Origin: an uncultured Rhodospirillaceae bacterium
Lineage (GTDB): Bacteria; Pseudomonadota; Alphaproteobacteria; Reyranellales; Reyranellaceae
Direction of reading: 5' to 3'
Length of the DNA stretch: 64,000 bases
Assembly: GCA_945952105.1 (NCBI GenBank)
Contig: CAMFGZ010000012.1
Coordinates: forward strand, 1 to 64,000
The position numbers and the translations under genes were made by a program. Numbering within the stretch: position 1 is the first letter of the stretch; each line of letters begins with the position of its first letter. A model generated the notes under the pieces. It was given only the letters and a program-made list of their open reading frames with translations, was not told the origin of the DNA and made no database searches. Of this stretch, positions 15,612 to 24,312 are shown one piece after another.

Positions 15612-15636
15612 GGAACCGCGGGCGCCTCCGGACGTT
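15612..15636 (+). promoter_or_regulatory. EcfG-type promoter for the membrane peptide and lipoprotein genes
   Basis: GGAAC (15612-15616), 16 bases, CGTT (15633-15636), 48 bases before the ATG at 15684. Both elements are exact. Confidence 0.65.
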
Positions 15637-15683
15637 GTGGTGCCGACGTTTAAACGATCCATCACGGGTCAAAAGAGGATCAC

Positions 15684-15767
15684 ATGGGACGCGCAGCTCT
15701 CCTTTGGTTTCTGGGGGTTCCGATCCCCGTTCTCCTGCTTATGTGGGTGCTGGGTTGGCTTCACTGA
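15684..15767 (+). CDS. 27-residue single-span membrane peptide
   Basis: A very short ORF translating to MGRAALLWFLGVPIPVLLLM followed by WVLGWLH. AAGAGG lies about 7 bases before the ATG, and an EcfG-type promoter lies 48 bases upstream. The product is almost entirely one hydrophobic helix with a Pro-kinked centre and Trp residues at the membrane border, typical of stress-induced alphaproteobacterial micropeptides. The lipoprotein gene follows 16 bases later and is probably on the same transcript. Function unknown. Confidence 0.65.
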   Translation: MGRAALLWFLGVPIPVLLLMWVLGWLH

Positions 15768-15783
15768 AGCGTGGGGGAAAGTC

Positions 15784-15999
15784 ATGAACAAGGTGTTGGT
15801 CTCTTCAGTGGTTCTTTCGCTGGCGTTTTTGACGGCAGCTTGCGGCAATCGACCTGTCGATCGCGCGCTTACCGGTGGTGCGATCGGGGCAGGCACCGGC
15901 GCTGTAGTCGGGTCGACCGTCGGCAATCCGGTGGCGGGTGCCGTCATCGGCGGTGCCGCGGGCGCCACGATCGGCGCGGTGACGGCGCCGGAGCGATAA
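15784..15999 (+). CDS. small lipoprotein with Gly-zipper domain
   Basis: A 71-residue lipoprotein. The signal peptide ends in the lipobox LTAAC, and the lipidated Cys is followed by GNRPVDRALTGG and a Gly/Ala repeat region (GAIGAGTGAVVGSTVGNPVA, GAVIGGAAGATIGAV). This is the YMGG/Gly-zipper type found in SlyB- and OmpA-linked proteins that insert into the outer membrane. GGGGGA precedes the ATG at 15784. It lies between EcfG-like sigma copy 2 and phyR and is probably co-expressed with the membrane peptide under stress. Function is unknown. Confidence 0.85.
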   Translation: MNKVLVSSVVLSLAFLTAACGNRPVDRALTGGAIGAGTGAVVGSTVGNPVAGAVIGGAAGATIGAVTAPER

Positions 16000-16025
16000 C
16001 CTACAAGATGGAGACGAGGCCATGC

Positions 16026-16048
16026 GGACGGGCGATTTGAGCCCGTCC
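16026..16048 (+). terminator. hairpin terminator after the lipoprotein gene
   Basis: Perfect 8-base stem GGACGGGC / GCCCGTCC with a 7-base loop, 26 bases after the stop codon. No strong T-run follows (GTACGTATTTGT), so termination may be partial. The remaining gap to phyR (to 16197) shows no promoter match I trust. Confidence 0.5.
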
Positions 16049-16197
16049 GTACGTATTTGTCGGGGTGGAGGCGCGCGGGCCGGCGCGTTCCTTGAGCGAG
16101 AGGCAAGTTGTCTCCGGGCGCACACGGCGTACTGTAGGCTGAACAGGCAGCGGGACGTGACGCCGGAAACGACTTTAGAGTGATGAGGGAGAACGAC

Positions 16198-17001
16198 GTG
16201 GCTGAAGAGCAGGTAGCTTCCAAGAAAGTGTCGGAAGCGATCACCAGGACGCTTCCGTTCCTGCGCCGGTACGCACGGGCCGTCACCGGCTCCCAGCAGC
16301 AGGGCGACGAATGGGTTCGTCTATGCGCCGAGGTGGCCGTTCAGCAGCCGGAACTAATCGCCGAGGCTGAAGACACGAAGGTCGGCGTGTTCGCGCTCTT
16401 CCACCGTCTTCGCCAGCCTTTCGGCGAGATCGAGGAAGCGGCCGCTGGCGGCGAGAGTGTTCGCGGTCGGCTGAAGGAATCGCTCACAGACATGGCGCCG
16501 ATGCAGCGCCAGGTGCTTCTCCTCACGGTCCTCGAAGGGTTCACCGTGAGCGACGCGGCACACATCCTGGGCGTTAGCGTCGACGAGGCGGAGCAGAGCC
16601 TCGAGGAAGCCCGTCGTGAACTGCAGCGGGTCGCTTCGGTCCGCATCCTCGTCATCGAGGACGAAGCCGTCATCGCGCTCGACGTCGCCGACATCGTGCG
16701 CAACGCCGGCCACGAGGTGGTCGGCATCGCCGCGACCGAGAAGACCGCCATCGAACTCGCCAAGAAGCATTCGCCGCATCTGGTGCTTGCGGACATCCAG
16801 CTTCGCGGCTCTGACAGCGGCATCTCGGCCGTGAACCAGATCATGAAGTCGATGTCCGTGCCGGTGATTTTCGTCACCGGATTTCCCGAGAGGCTTCTCA
16901 CCGGCAAGCAGGTGGAGCCGGCCTTCGTGATTTCGAAGCCTTTCGACCCCGACCTCCTCCGTGCGGCGATCGCCCAGGCGCTCGATACCGTATCGATCTG
17001 A
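16198..17001 (+). CDS. phyR: PhyR, anti-anti-sigma response regulator
   Basis: A 267-residue regulator that starts the general stress response. The N-terminal half mimics an ECF sigma factor (region 2-like LPFLRRYARAVTGSQQQGDEW; region 4-like QVLLLTVLEGFTVSDAAHILG) and binds NepR once the C-terminal receiver domain is phosphorylated. The receiver has acidic IEDEAV, phosphoacceptor Asp199 (LVLADIQLRG), the Thr of FVTGF and the Lys of ISKPF. A GTG start at 16198 with GAGGGAG 6 bases upstream is preferred to ATG 16183. The kinase gene starts 13 bases after the stop. Confidence 0.95.
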   Translation: MAEEQVASKKVSEAITRTLPFLRRYARAVTGSQQQGDEWVRLCAEVAVQQPELIAEAEDTKVGVFALFHRLRQPFGEIEEAAAGGESVRGRLKESLTDMAPMQRQVLLLTVLEGFTVSDAAHILGVSVDEAEQSLEEARRELQRVASVRILVIEDEAVIALDVADIVRNAGHEVVGIAATEKTAIELAKKHSPHLVLADIQLRGSDSGISAVNQIMKSMSVPVIFVTGFPERLLTGKQVEPAFVISKPFDPDLLRAAIAQALDTVSI

Positions 17002-17014
17002 GGCGAGACGGTTC

Positions 17015-18742
17015 GTGGCGCGATGGTCGCTTCGCTCCAAGCTCGTCACGCTCGTTGCGCTGGCCTTGCTGCCTGTCCTCGGGCTGGCGGCCTGGCAGGC
17101 TGAGAAGGAAGAAGCAGCCGGCATCGCCCGTAGGGGCGTTGCCCTGGGAGCGGTCGCCGACTTGTCGGTCGCGCGCTACGGCGGCCTGTTCGAGGCTTCG
17201 CAGAGGATGCTTTCGGCGGCGTGCGCCGACGAAGCCGTCGAGAGCAGCACCGGCGTCGATCCGCCGGCCGCGGCGGTCGGCCGTTGCGAGAGCTACCTGT
17301 CGAGGCTGCTTTCCTCCTACCCCGACCAGTATTCCACGGCGCTGGTGACGGATGAGCAGGGTGTCGCCCGCTGCGCCACGGTGCCGAACGCCATCGGAAT
17401 GAGCTTCGCCGACCGGGAGGTGTTCCAGAAAGTCCGGCCGGCTAAGGAAATCGTCGTCGGCGACACGATCGTGAGCCGCATCGCGCCCAAGCCCATCGTT
17501 CCCATCGCATTGCCGATCATTCGCGACGGCGCCTTCCGAGGCATGTGCGCCGTGGGCATCACGCTCAAGGCACTGGCCGAAACCGCGGTCCAGGTCGAGG
17601 GCGCTCCCGGTGTCGCCGTGGCCGTGGTCGACCGCTCCGGCTCGGCGATCGGCGGAGACGCCCAGTCGATGCGGCGGTTGCCGGTACCGGCCCGGCTTGC
17701 CGAAATCCTGACGGGAAGCCGCGTGGCCTTCTCGGATTTCGGCCAGGACGCCGCCTTCTACGAGTTTCGCGTCAGGCCCGTGGACGGCAGTGCGCTTTTC
17801 GTCGTGGCTTCGGCCCCGATTCCTGAGCGAGGGCTCCCATTGTCCAGCGCGTGGACCGGGTTCGGGCTTGTGGTGCTGTCGGCCCTCGTCGTCCTGCTTG
17901 TGATCTGGTTCGGCGCGGATCGCTGGTGCGTGCGGCCGCTGCGCTACATCCAGGATTTCGCCGACAAGGTGGCACGCGGCGAGAACATCGTGCTGGCGCC
18001 GCCGCGCCCGTGGTCGCCCGAAATGGCATCCGTCGGGGCGGGGGTGACAGCGATGGCGGAGGCCATCGCCAGCCGCGAGGCGAAGCTGCGGGCCAACGTC
18101 GAGCAGCGCGACCACATGCTCCGTGAAATACATCACAGGGTGAAGAACAATCTGCAGATGATATCGAGCCTGCTCAACCTTCAGGCCGGAGAGATCAGGT
18201 CGCCGCGCATCCGCCGCTTCTTCGGCGACGCGCAGAACCGCGTGCTCACCTTGTCGATCCTGCATCGCCATCTCTACGAGCGGTCGAGCTGGTCGCTGGT
18301 CGATTTCCAACAGTTCATCAGCGACCTGGTGCGGCAGATATCGGTCGGGCGCACGCCGGCGGGTCGGCAGGCTCCGCGCTACCATATCCGCGCGCCGATC
18401 ATGGCCGTGGGACCCGATACCGCAATCCCGATCGGTCTCATCGTCACCGAAGCCGTCAGCATCGCCCTCAGCCACGATTTCAGTCGGGCGCCGACGCCCG
18501 AGATTCGCATCGAGACCAGCGAGCGCGGCGAGGAAGTACAGCTCGTGATCGAGGACAATGGCGCCGCCCGGGACGACGTCGCGCAGGTGCCCGAGGGCAG
18601 GGGCGGATTCGCGCTGACTCTGATTCGCGGGCTGGCGATGCAGCTCGGCGGCGAGGTCACGATCGAGCGCAAGCCGGAAGGCGGCAACCGCGTCGTCGTC
18701 ACTTTCCCGACGCCGGCGGCGGACGATCCGGCAAATGCCTAG
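17015..18742 (+). CDS. HisKA_2/HWE-type sensor kinase with degenerate ATP-binding boxes (PhyK-like)
   Basis: A 575-residue membrane sensor. There is a membrane segment near residues 9-27, a periplasmic Cache-like domain to about 255, a second membrane segment (GFGLVVLSALVVLLVIWFG), a HAMP-like linker, and the phosphoacceptor REIHHRVKNNLQMISSLLNL with His374. The catalytic domain is odd. The N-box reads TEAVSIALSH, with Ile483 where the Mg-binding Asn is expected. The G1 box is DNGAARDD rather than DxGxG, and the G2 box is GGFALTLI. A position directly after phyR identifies it as the likely PhyR partner. It may act mainly as a phosphatase or need a partner kinase. A GTG start at 17015 is preferred, since no ATG lies near the first helix. 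Confidence 0.85.
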   Translation: MARWSLRSKLVTLVALALLPVLGLAAWQAEKEEAAGIARRGVALGAVADLSVARYGGLFEASQRMLSAACADEAVESSTGVDPPAAAVGRCESYLSRLLSSYPDQYSTALVTDEQGVARCATVPNAIGMSFADREVFQKVRPAKEIVVGDTIVSRIAPKPIVPIALPIIRDGAFRGMCAVGITLKALAETAVQVEGAPGVAVAVVDRSGSAIGGDAQSMRRLPVPARLAEILTGSRVAFSDFGQDAAFYEFRVRPVDGSALFVVASAPIPERGLPLSSAWTGFGLVVLSALVVLLVIWFGADRWCVRPLRYIQDFADKVARGENIVLAPPRPWSPEMASVGAGVTAMAEAIASREAKLRANVEQRDHMLREIHHRVKNNLQMISSLLNLQAGEIRSPRIRRFFGDAQNRVLTLSILHRHLYERSSWSLVDFQQFISDLVRQISVGRTPAGRQAPRYHIRAPIMAVGPDTAIPIGLIVTEAVSIALSHDFSRAPTPEIRIETSERGEEVQLVIEDNGAARDDVAQVPEGRGGFALTLIRGLAMQLGGEVTIERKPEGGNRVVVTFPTPAADDPANA

Positions 18743-21302
18743 CCTGCTGCGGTCGGCACGCTCGACCGGCGTGATCGCGGGCATCACGCTCGCCGTGCTG
18801 ATCGCGACCGGGCTGATGCTGGCCCTGACCCACTCCAAGTCCGCGGCACGCCAGCAGCGGCTCGTCGTCGCCAACTACGAGACGATGGCGCTGATGCGCG
18901 AAATGGTGATCGCCGTGCAGGACGCCGAGATCGGCATGCGCGGGTTCCTTCTCAGCGGCGACGTCACCAGCCTGGAACCCTACGAGCGGGCACGCCTGCG
19001 GATCGAATCCGGCATGCGGCTGCTCGAGGCCATGGTGGCCGGCGACCCCGACACGACACGCCAGTTCCAGGAGTTCCGGAGGGTCACAGCCCAGAAGTTC
19101 GATCAGCTCAACGCGACGGTCGGCGCCTATCAGCTCAATGGCCGCGAAGCGGCGCTCGCGCTCGACCGCACCGGTGCGGGCCGCGCGATGCTCGGGCAGG
19201 TCAGGCTGCTGGGCGATGCTCTGGTCGAGGGGCAGCGGCTCCTGCTGGCGAGACGCGTGACGGCCCTGCGGTCGGAGCAGGAGCAGGCGGACATTGCCGG
19301 CCTGCTGGTCATGGCCGGCGCGTTCGTCTGCCTGATCGCGGGCATCTACATCGTCGTGCGCAGTGCGACGCGGCTGGAGCGCAGCCAGTTTGCCCTGGCT
19401 GGCCGGTCGCAGCTCCTGCAGGCGACCCTCGAAAGCCTGCGTGATCCCATCTTCGTGATCGACGACGAGCGCACGGTGGTGGCGTGGAACGACGCTTTTG
19501 CCAGGCTCGCCCAGTGGGAGCCGGGAAAACAGGCGCCACCGACCCTGGAGCAGCTTCTGTCGGAGCGCTCACCCGCGACCAGGGCGCTGCTGCTGCCACT
19601 CGACCTCGGCGGCACGTCCTCGAAGGGTTCCGCGGTCCTCCGCGTCGCCCATGACGGGCGCGACTACGAGATCTATCGCGGTGAGATGTCGGGCGGTGGC
19701 GCGGTGGTGCGCTGCGTCGACATCACGGAGAAGCTGCATGACGAGGCGGCGCTTCGACAGGGCCAGAAGATGGAGGCCACCGGTCAGCTGACCGGCGGCA
19801 TGGCGCACGACTTCAACAATATCCTGCAGGTCATTCGTGCCAACCTTGACCTGCTGAAGGGCGAGGTCGGCGACAATGCGGCCATGGCCTCGCGCGTGCA
19901 GAGCGCCACGGCGGCCGCCGACCGCGGCGCCCGCCTGACACAGCAGCTCCTGGCCTTCGCACGCCGCCAGCCGTTGACGCCGCAGCCCACGAACGTGGCA
20001 CGTCTTGTCGGCGACCTCGCGGATCTGATGCGCCACTCGCTCGGCGAGCGCATCGCCATCGAGCTCAAGGTCGCCGACGCGCCGTGGAACGCCAAGGTCG
20101 ATGCCGGCCAGCTCGAGAACGCTATCCTCAACCTGTCAATCAATGCGCGCGACGCAATGCTCGACGGCGGCACTGTTCGGGTCGAGGTCTCGAACGCCAC
20201 GCTCGACCGCCGCTACGCCGCCCTCCATCCCGACGTGACGCCCGGGCCTTACGTGCTGGTCGACGTCAGCGATACCGGTACCGGCATGCCTCCCGAGGTC
20301 GCCGCGCAGGCCTTCGATCCGTTCTTCACGACCAAGGGCGATGGCAAAGGCACGGGCCTTGGTCTCAGCATGGTCTACGGCTTCGTGCGCCAGTCGAACG
20401 GTCATATCCGGATCGACAGTGCGATCGGGCAGGGGACCAGCGTCAAGCTCTACCTGCCGCGGACTGACGATCCGGTGATCGAAGAGGGAGCCGATGAAGG
20501 TACGGCGGTCAGCGGGAGCGAACGCATCCTCGTGGTCGAGGACAGCGACGATGTCCGGCGCGCGGTCGTCGACATGCTGACGGGCTGGGGGTACCGGGTC
20601 GAGGCGGCGGAGGATCCGGACGTTGCGGCGGCCCTTCTGCAGAAGGATTCGGCATTCGATCTGCTCTTCACGGACATCGTGATGCCCGGAACGATAACGG
20701 CCGTCGAACTCGCGCAACTGGCGCAACGCCTGAACCCGGGCATCGCCGTCCTGCTAACGTCCGGATTCGCCCGCGGGCTGATCCCCGATCACACCCGGTC
20801 CGGCTATCCCATGATCGCCAAGCCCTACAGCAGCGACGCTCTTTCGGCCAAGCTGCGCAGCGTCCTGGCCAACCGACGTCCCGTGGCGCCGCCATCGCCG
20901 GCGGAACCCGCGAGCTGGACCGGCGACCCTCCGCCGGGACCCGACCGGGCAAGACGGGTTCTGTTCGTCGAGGACGAGGTGGTCCTGCGCATGTCCACGA
21001 CCGACATGCTGGAGAGATTGGGATGTTCGGTGGCCGGGGTCGGCAGTGGCGAAGCGGCGCTGGACCTCCTTGCCCGGGGAGAGGGTTTCGATCTGCTCCT
21101 GACCGATGTCGGATTGCCGGGCATGAGCGGCGAAGAACTCGCAGCGAAAGTGCGGGAAAACTATCCGTCGCTCCCCGTGGTGATCGCGAGCGGCTACGGC
21201 CGCTCCGGCATGCAGGCAGAGCGTATGCAGTTCATTTCCAAACCGTATTCCTCCATCGATCTTCAGCAGGCCTTGGACCACGCCGTCCGAAGCGCGTCCT
21301 GA
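18735..21302 (+). CDS. CHASE3-PAS hybrid histidine kinase with two receiver domains
   Basis: An 855-residue hybrid kinase overlapping the preceding kinase gene by 8 bases. Order of domains: membrane helix (12-31), CHASE3 sensor (about 35-175; [13 protein letters not shown] is typical), membrane helix (about 188-208), PAS (about 222-330), HisKA with His358 ([12 protein letters not shown]), an HATPase with intact N-box ([10 protein letters not shown]) and G boxes ([14 protein letters not shown]), receiver 1 with Asp647 ([10 protein letters not shown]) and receiver 2 with Asp791 ([10 protein letters not shown]). Unlike its neighbour, it looks catalytically complete. Context suggests it supplies or drains phosphoryl groups in the PhyR pathway. 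Confidence 0.93.
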   Translation: MPSLLRSARSTGVIAGITLAVLIATGLMLALTHSKSAARQQRLVVANYETMALMREMVIAVQDAEIGMRGFLLSGDVTSLEPYERARLRIESGMRLLEAMVAGDPDTTRQFQEFRRVTAQKFDQLNATVGAYQLNGREAALALDRTGAGRAMLGQVRLLGDALVEGQRLLLARRVTALRSEQEQADIAGLLVMAGAFVCLIAGIYIVVRSATRLERSQFALAGRSQLLQATLESLRDPIFVIDDERTVVAWNDAFARLAQWEPGKQAPPTLEQLLSERSPATRALLLPLDLGGTSSKGSAVLRVAHDGRDYEIYRGEMSGGGAVVRCVDITEKLHDEAALRQGQKMEATGQLTGGMAHDFNNILQVIRANLDLLKGEVGDNAAMASRVQSATAAADRGARLTQQLLAFARRQPLTPQPTNVARLVGDLADLMRHSLGERIAIELKVADAPWNAKVDAGQLENAILNLSINARDAMLDGGTVRVEVSNATLDRRYAALHPDVTPGPYVLVDVSDTGTGMPPEVAAQAFDPFFTTKGDGKGTGLGLSMVYGFVRQSNGHIRIDSAIGQGTSVKLYLPRTDDPVIEEGADEGTAVSGSERILVVEDSDDVRRAVVDMLTGWGYRVEAAEDPDVAAALLQKDSAFDLLFTDIVMPGTITAVELAQLAQRLNPGIAVLLTSGFARGLIPDHTRSGYPMIAKPYSSDALSAKLRSVLANRRPVAPPSPAEPASWTGDPPPGPDRARRVLFVEDEVVLRMSTTDMLERLGCSVAGVGSGEAALDLLARGEGFDLLLTDVGLPGMSGEELAAKVRENYPSLPVVIASGYGRSGMQAERMQFISKPYSSIDLQQALDHAVRSAS

Positions 21303-21344
21303 GACTTCTCCACCATGGACGTCGACGAATTGCGCGCGACCGCT

Positions 21345-21370
21345 GCAACCCCGCACGATTTTGCGGCGTT
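21345..21370 (+). promoter_or_regulatory. EcfG-like promoter for the 49-residue protein
   Basis: GCAAC (21345-21349), 17 bases, CGTT (21367-21370), 36 bases before the ATG at 21406. One base differs from the canonical -35 (GGAAC). The same GCAAC form recurs at five other sites in this window. Confidence 0.45.
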
Positions 21371-21405
21371 CATCTGGCGAGCGTGGGGCAATCGTGGAGG
21401 GGAAT

Positions 21406-21555
21406 ATGAAGTCCAAGCAGCTGCCCGAAACGTCGAACATGGTGACCCAGGACCAGGCCGATCACAGCCCTCTGGCGGGCGAACTCATGGACCTCTATGC
21501 GGCGATGCTGATCGTCATACCGGTAGCCTTCCTGCTGAAATCCTTTTGGGTCTGA
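21406..21555 (+). CDS. 49-residue single-span membrane protein
   Basis: A small ORF with an excellent ribosome site (GGAGGGG) before the ATG at 21406. The N-terminal 24 residues are polar (KSKQLPETSNMVTQDQADHS). A hydrophobic helix (MDLYAAMLIVIPVAFLLKSF) ends the protein. It lies between the hybrid kinase and the CsbD gene, each of which belongs to the stress island, and has its own EcfG-like promoter. No family recognised. Confidence 0.58.
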   Translation: MKSKQLPETSNMVTQDQADHSPLAGELMDLYAAMLIVIPVAFLLKSFWV

Positions 21556-21587
21556 CCGCGCTCGACTCCCGGTGACGGGCGACAGTC

Positions 21588-21612
21588 GCAACCTCGGCTG
21601 ACGAGCGCCGTT
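21588..21612 (+). promoter_or_regulatory. EcfG-like promoter for the CsbD gene
   Basis: GCAAC (21588-21592), 16 bases, CGTT (21609-21612), 29 bases before the ATG at 21641. CsbD-like proteins are stress-induced in many bacteria, which supports the assignment. Confidence 0.5.
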
Positions 21613-21640
21613 GATCGGTTCCAATCAGGAGGTCATTCAG

Positions 21641-21964
21641 ATGCGTTCAATCGCCATGCTCGCGGCCTGCGCGGGCCTCGCCGTCGTTTCCCTTCCGCTC
21701 GTTGCGTCTGCCCAAACCAAGGGGCAGACGACCACCACCCAGAGCGACGTCAAGACCATCTGGGAGAAGTTCAAGGGGAGCTGGGGCCAGACCAAGGGCG
21801 CTGTAAAGGAGCAGTGGGGAAAGCTGACCGATGACGACCTGCTCGCCATCGAGGGGCGCCGCGACCAGCTCGTCGGCAAGATCCAGACCCGCTACGGTAT
21901 TTCCAAGGAAGAGGCCGAGGCTCAGGTCGGCACGTGGGAGCAGCGTCGTTTCCGGGACATGTGA
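21641..21964 (+). CDS. exported CsbD-family stress protein
   Basis: A 107-residue protein with a cleavable signal peptide (ending PLVASA). The CsbD-like core is TIWEKFKGSWGQTKGAVKEQ, WGKLTDDDLLAIEGRRDQLV and GKIQTRYGISKEEAEAQV. Cytosolic CsbD is a general stress protein of Bacillus; signal-bearing versions are common in Alphaproteobacteria. The AGGAGGT ribosome site lies 8 bases before the ATG. The next gene starts 12 bases after its stop, so the two are likely one transcript ending at the terminator at 22591. Confidence 0.9.
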   Translation: MRSIAMLAACAGLAVVSLPLVASAQTKGQTTTTQSDVKTIWEKFKGSWGQTKGAVKEQWGKLTDDDLLAIEGRRDQLVGKIQTRYGISKEEAEAQVGTWEQRRFRDM

Positions 21965-21976
21965 GGAGTGCCCAGC

Positions 21977-22567
21977 ATGAAGCTCTCGCTCGCGCTGGCC
22001 GCGATGGCCGGCGTCATCACCCTCGCGGCCGCATCGGCTTTCGCCCAAGCGCCAGGCACGGTCGGCGCCGGTGTGTCGGCCAACGGCCTGACCCAATTCA
22101 AGGACGAGAAGACCGGCAAGGTCTGGACCCCTGAGAATGTGAGCAAGGACAATCAGACGCCGCAGCAGCAGGCGGCGATGCCGCAGACGTCCGCTGACAA
22201 GGCGTTCGATCCAAATAGCCAGGCCACCGGCACGCAGGTCGTCGTCCAGCGTCCCCGGGGCAGCCTGATGGGCACCGTGCCGATCACCGCCGGTCCGATG
22301 GTGCCGGTGGTGGTGATCGACAGTCCCTGGCTGCAGGCCGTGCCGCAGCAGAACTGGTTGTCCGTGCTCTACGTCACGAACAACAGCGCAAACGTCGTCG
22401 ACGTGGTCGTCGGCTGTACGTTCACGAACGGCGGCCGGCCCGTCCAGGACACGCGAGTCGTGCTTCAGCCGTCGGGACCGGGGGAGCGCTGGGGCTTTCC
22501 GGTCTACGGTCCGCCGGTGACCACGTTCGTCGATCGGGTCGCCTGCCGGGTTCTGTCCCCGGCCTGA
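21977..22567 (+). CDS. secreted protein of unknown family (paralogue of the gene at 12343)
   Basis: A 196-residue exported protein with a signal peptide ending ASAFAQA. Blocks shared with its paralogue: FKDEKTGKVWTPENVS, KAFDPNSQATG, VVVQRPRGSLMG, QAVPQQNWLSVLYVTNNSAN, CTFTNGGRPVQDTRVVL and VYGPPVTTFVDRVACRVLSP, with the same two cysteines. The strand-rich pattern suggests a beta-sandwich; no catalytic residues stand out. GAGGAG lies 8 bases before the ATG at 21977. Its position behind CsbD and an EcfG-like promoter suggests stress control, unlike the paralogue behind the pilin genes. Function unknown. Confidence 0.82.
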   Translation: MKLSLALAAMAGVITLAAASAFAQAPGTVGAGVSANGLTQFKDEKTGKVWTPENVSKDNQTPQQQAAMPQTSADKAFDPNSQATGTQVVVQRPRGSLMGTVPITAGPMVPVVVIDSPWLQAVPQQNWLSVLYVTNNSANVVDVVVGCTFTNGGRPVQDTRVVLQPSGPGERWGFPVYGPPVTTFVDRVACRVLSPA

Positions 22568-22590
22568 TCGTTCCAAATTCCGGCTATCGC

Positions 22591-22620
22591 GGGCCGGCCT
22601 TCCGAAAGGAGGGCTGGCCC
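22591..22620 (+). terminator. intrinsic terminator after the CsbD-paralogue operon
   Basis: A 13-base stem GGGCCGGCCTTCC / GGAGGGCTGGCCC with two G-U pairs and a GAAA tetraloop, followed by GTTTCGTTC. It lies 24 bases after the stop at 22567. This is one of the clearest terminators in the window. Confidence 0.75.
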
Positions 22621-22677
22621 GTTTCGTTCGGGCTGAAAGACGGCTACGGTGCGCCTCCGGGGTTTGAAGGGAATTGC

Positions 22678-24249
22678 ATGCGTAACACTGTACTGGGACG
22701 TCGGACGGCACTGGCGGGCGGTGTCGCCCTGGCGAGCGCCTCCTTGATTCGGCCGCGCGAGGCGCGGGCCGCCAAGGGCCTCACGGTCGTTCTCGAATCC
22801 GAGGTGACGATCCTCGATCCGCACGCGACCACCGCGGCGATCACCCGAACGTTCGGCACGCTCGTCTTCGACACGCTCTTCGCCATGAACAACAAGGGCG
22901 AAATCAAGCCTCAGATGATCGAGAGCTACGACAGCAGCCCAGACAAGCTCACCTGGACCTTCGTTCTGCGCGACGGCCTGAAGTGGCACGACGGCACGCC
23001 GGTAACGGCCGATGATTGCGTCGCCTCGCTGAAGCGCTGGGCGCCGCGCGATCCGCTGGGCCGGATGCTGATCGGCGACACCGACACGCTGGAAGCGACC
23101 AATCCCAAGACCTTCAGGCTCGTGCTGAAGCAGCCGTTCCCGCTGATCCTCGAGGTCCTGGGCAAGCCCAACGCACCGCTGCCGGTGATGATGCCGGCCC
23201 GGCTTGCCGCAACGCCGGGCGATCAGCGCATTCCCGAGCCGATCGGTTCGGGCCCGTTCCGTTTCATCAAGGACCAGTGGCGGCCGGGCAATGCCATGGT
23301 GCTGGAGCGCTTTGCCGGATACGTGCCGCGCAAGGAAGCGCCGGATTTCCTCACCGGCGGCAAGAACGTGAAGATCGACCAGCTCACCCTGCGCGTGATG
23401 CCAGACCAGTCGACCGGCGCAAATGCGTTGATCGCGGGCGAGATCGATTACATGCAGTACCTGCCGTTCGACATGCTGCCGGTGCTGGAGAAGGAAAAGT
23501 CGGTCAAGCTCCTCGGCCTGGGCGGCATCCACCAGTTCCAGGGGAATTTCCGCCTGAACCATGCCTTTCCGCCGTTCGACAACCCGGCGGTCCGCAAGGT
23601 CATGTGGAAGCTGGTCGATCCGAACGCGACGCTCCAGGCGATCGGCGTGCCCGACAAGTACCAGACCAAGGACTGTGCCTCGTTCTGGATGTGCGGCACG
23701 CCGCTTTCGACCGACGCCGGCGCGAGCGGCAACAAGTTCGACCTCGCGGTCGCGCGCGCCGAGCTGAAGGCTTCGGGCTACAAGGGCGAGCCGGTGATCA
23801 TCCTCGAAGTGGCCGGCTCGATCAGCCAGACCGCGTCGCGGGTGCTGGCGCAGAACATGAAGGATGTCGGCTTCACCGTGGAGCAGCAGCCGCGCGACTG
23901 GCCGACCGTGCTGGCGCGTCGCGGCAAGAAGGAAGGCTGGTCGATGTTCCCGGTCTACTCCAACGGCACCGACATGTTTTCGCCGCTCACGCATTTCTAC
24001 GTCGCGTCGACCTGCAACGAGTTTCCGGGCTGGTCCTGCGACAACCGCATTCCGGACCTGCTGAAGGCCTTCACGCGCGCCGCCACGCTGGAGGAGCGCA
24101 AGAAGATCGCCGCCGACATCCAGGCGATTTCCTACGAGCTCGTTCCCTCGATCATGTGGGGCCAGTTCACGATTCCGGCCGGCTACAGGTCGGATCTGAA
24201 GGGATTGATTCAGTCCTCCTACCCGATGTTCTGGGAGGTCGACCGGTAG
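22678..24249 (+). CDS. peptide/nickel-type ABC transporter substrate-binding protein (SBP_bac_5)
   Basis: A 523-residue periplasmic solute-binding protein of family 5 (DppA/OppA/NikA-like). It has a Tat-like leader (LGRRTALAGGVALAS) and a mature start ...AAKGLTVVLESEVTILDPHA. Family blocks are TWTFVLRDGLKWHDGTPVTA, PIGSGPFRFIKDQW, the long variable middle, and ALPFNDP-equivalent FPPFDNPAVRKVMWKLVD. No permease or ATPase genes are adjacent, so it is an orphan binding protein or serves a transporter elsewhere. It has a full-length fold with no break. The substrate cannot be deduced. Confidence 0.93.
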   Translation: MRNTVLGRRTALAGGVALASASLIRPREARAAKGLTVVLESEVTILDPHATTAAITRTFGTLVFDTLFAMNNKGEIKPQMIESYDSSPDKLTWTFVLRDGLKWHDGTPVTADDCVASLKRWAPRDPLGRMLIGDTDTLEATNPKTFRLVLKQPFPLILEVLGKPNAPLPVMMPARLAATPGDQRIPEPIGSGPFRFIKDQWRPGNAMVLERFAGYVPRKEAPDFLTGGKNVKIDQLTLRVMPDQSTGANALIAGEIDYMQYLPFDMLPVLEKEKSVKLLGLGGIHQFQGNFRLNHAFPPFDNPAVRKVMWKLVDPNATLQAIGVPDKYQTKDCASFWMCGTPLSTDAGASGNKFDLAVARAELKASGYKGEPVIILEVAGSISQTASRVLAQNMKDVGFTVEQQPRDWPTVLARRGKKEGWSMFPVYSNGTDMFSPLTHFYVASTCNEFPGWSCDNRIPDLLKAFTRAATLEERKKIAADIQAISYELVPSIMWGQFTIPAGYRSDLKGLIQSSYPMFWEVDR

Positions 24250-24275
24250 GCAACCCCGCCATGGGATCCGGCGTT
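24250..24275 (+). promoter_or_regulatory. EcfG-like promoter for the Cys-repeat lipoprotein
   Basis: GCAAC (24250-24254), 17 bases, CGTT (24272-24275), 38 bases before the ATG at 24313. Confidence 0.45.
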
Positions 24276-24312
24276 ACCCGGCGGGGCGCCGCAAGCGCTC
24301 GAGGGAGCCGAC

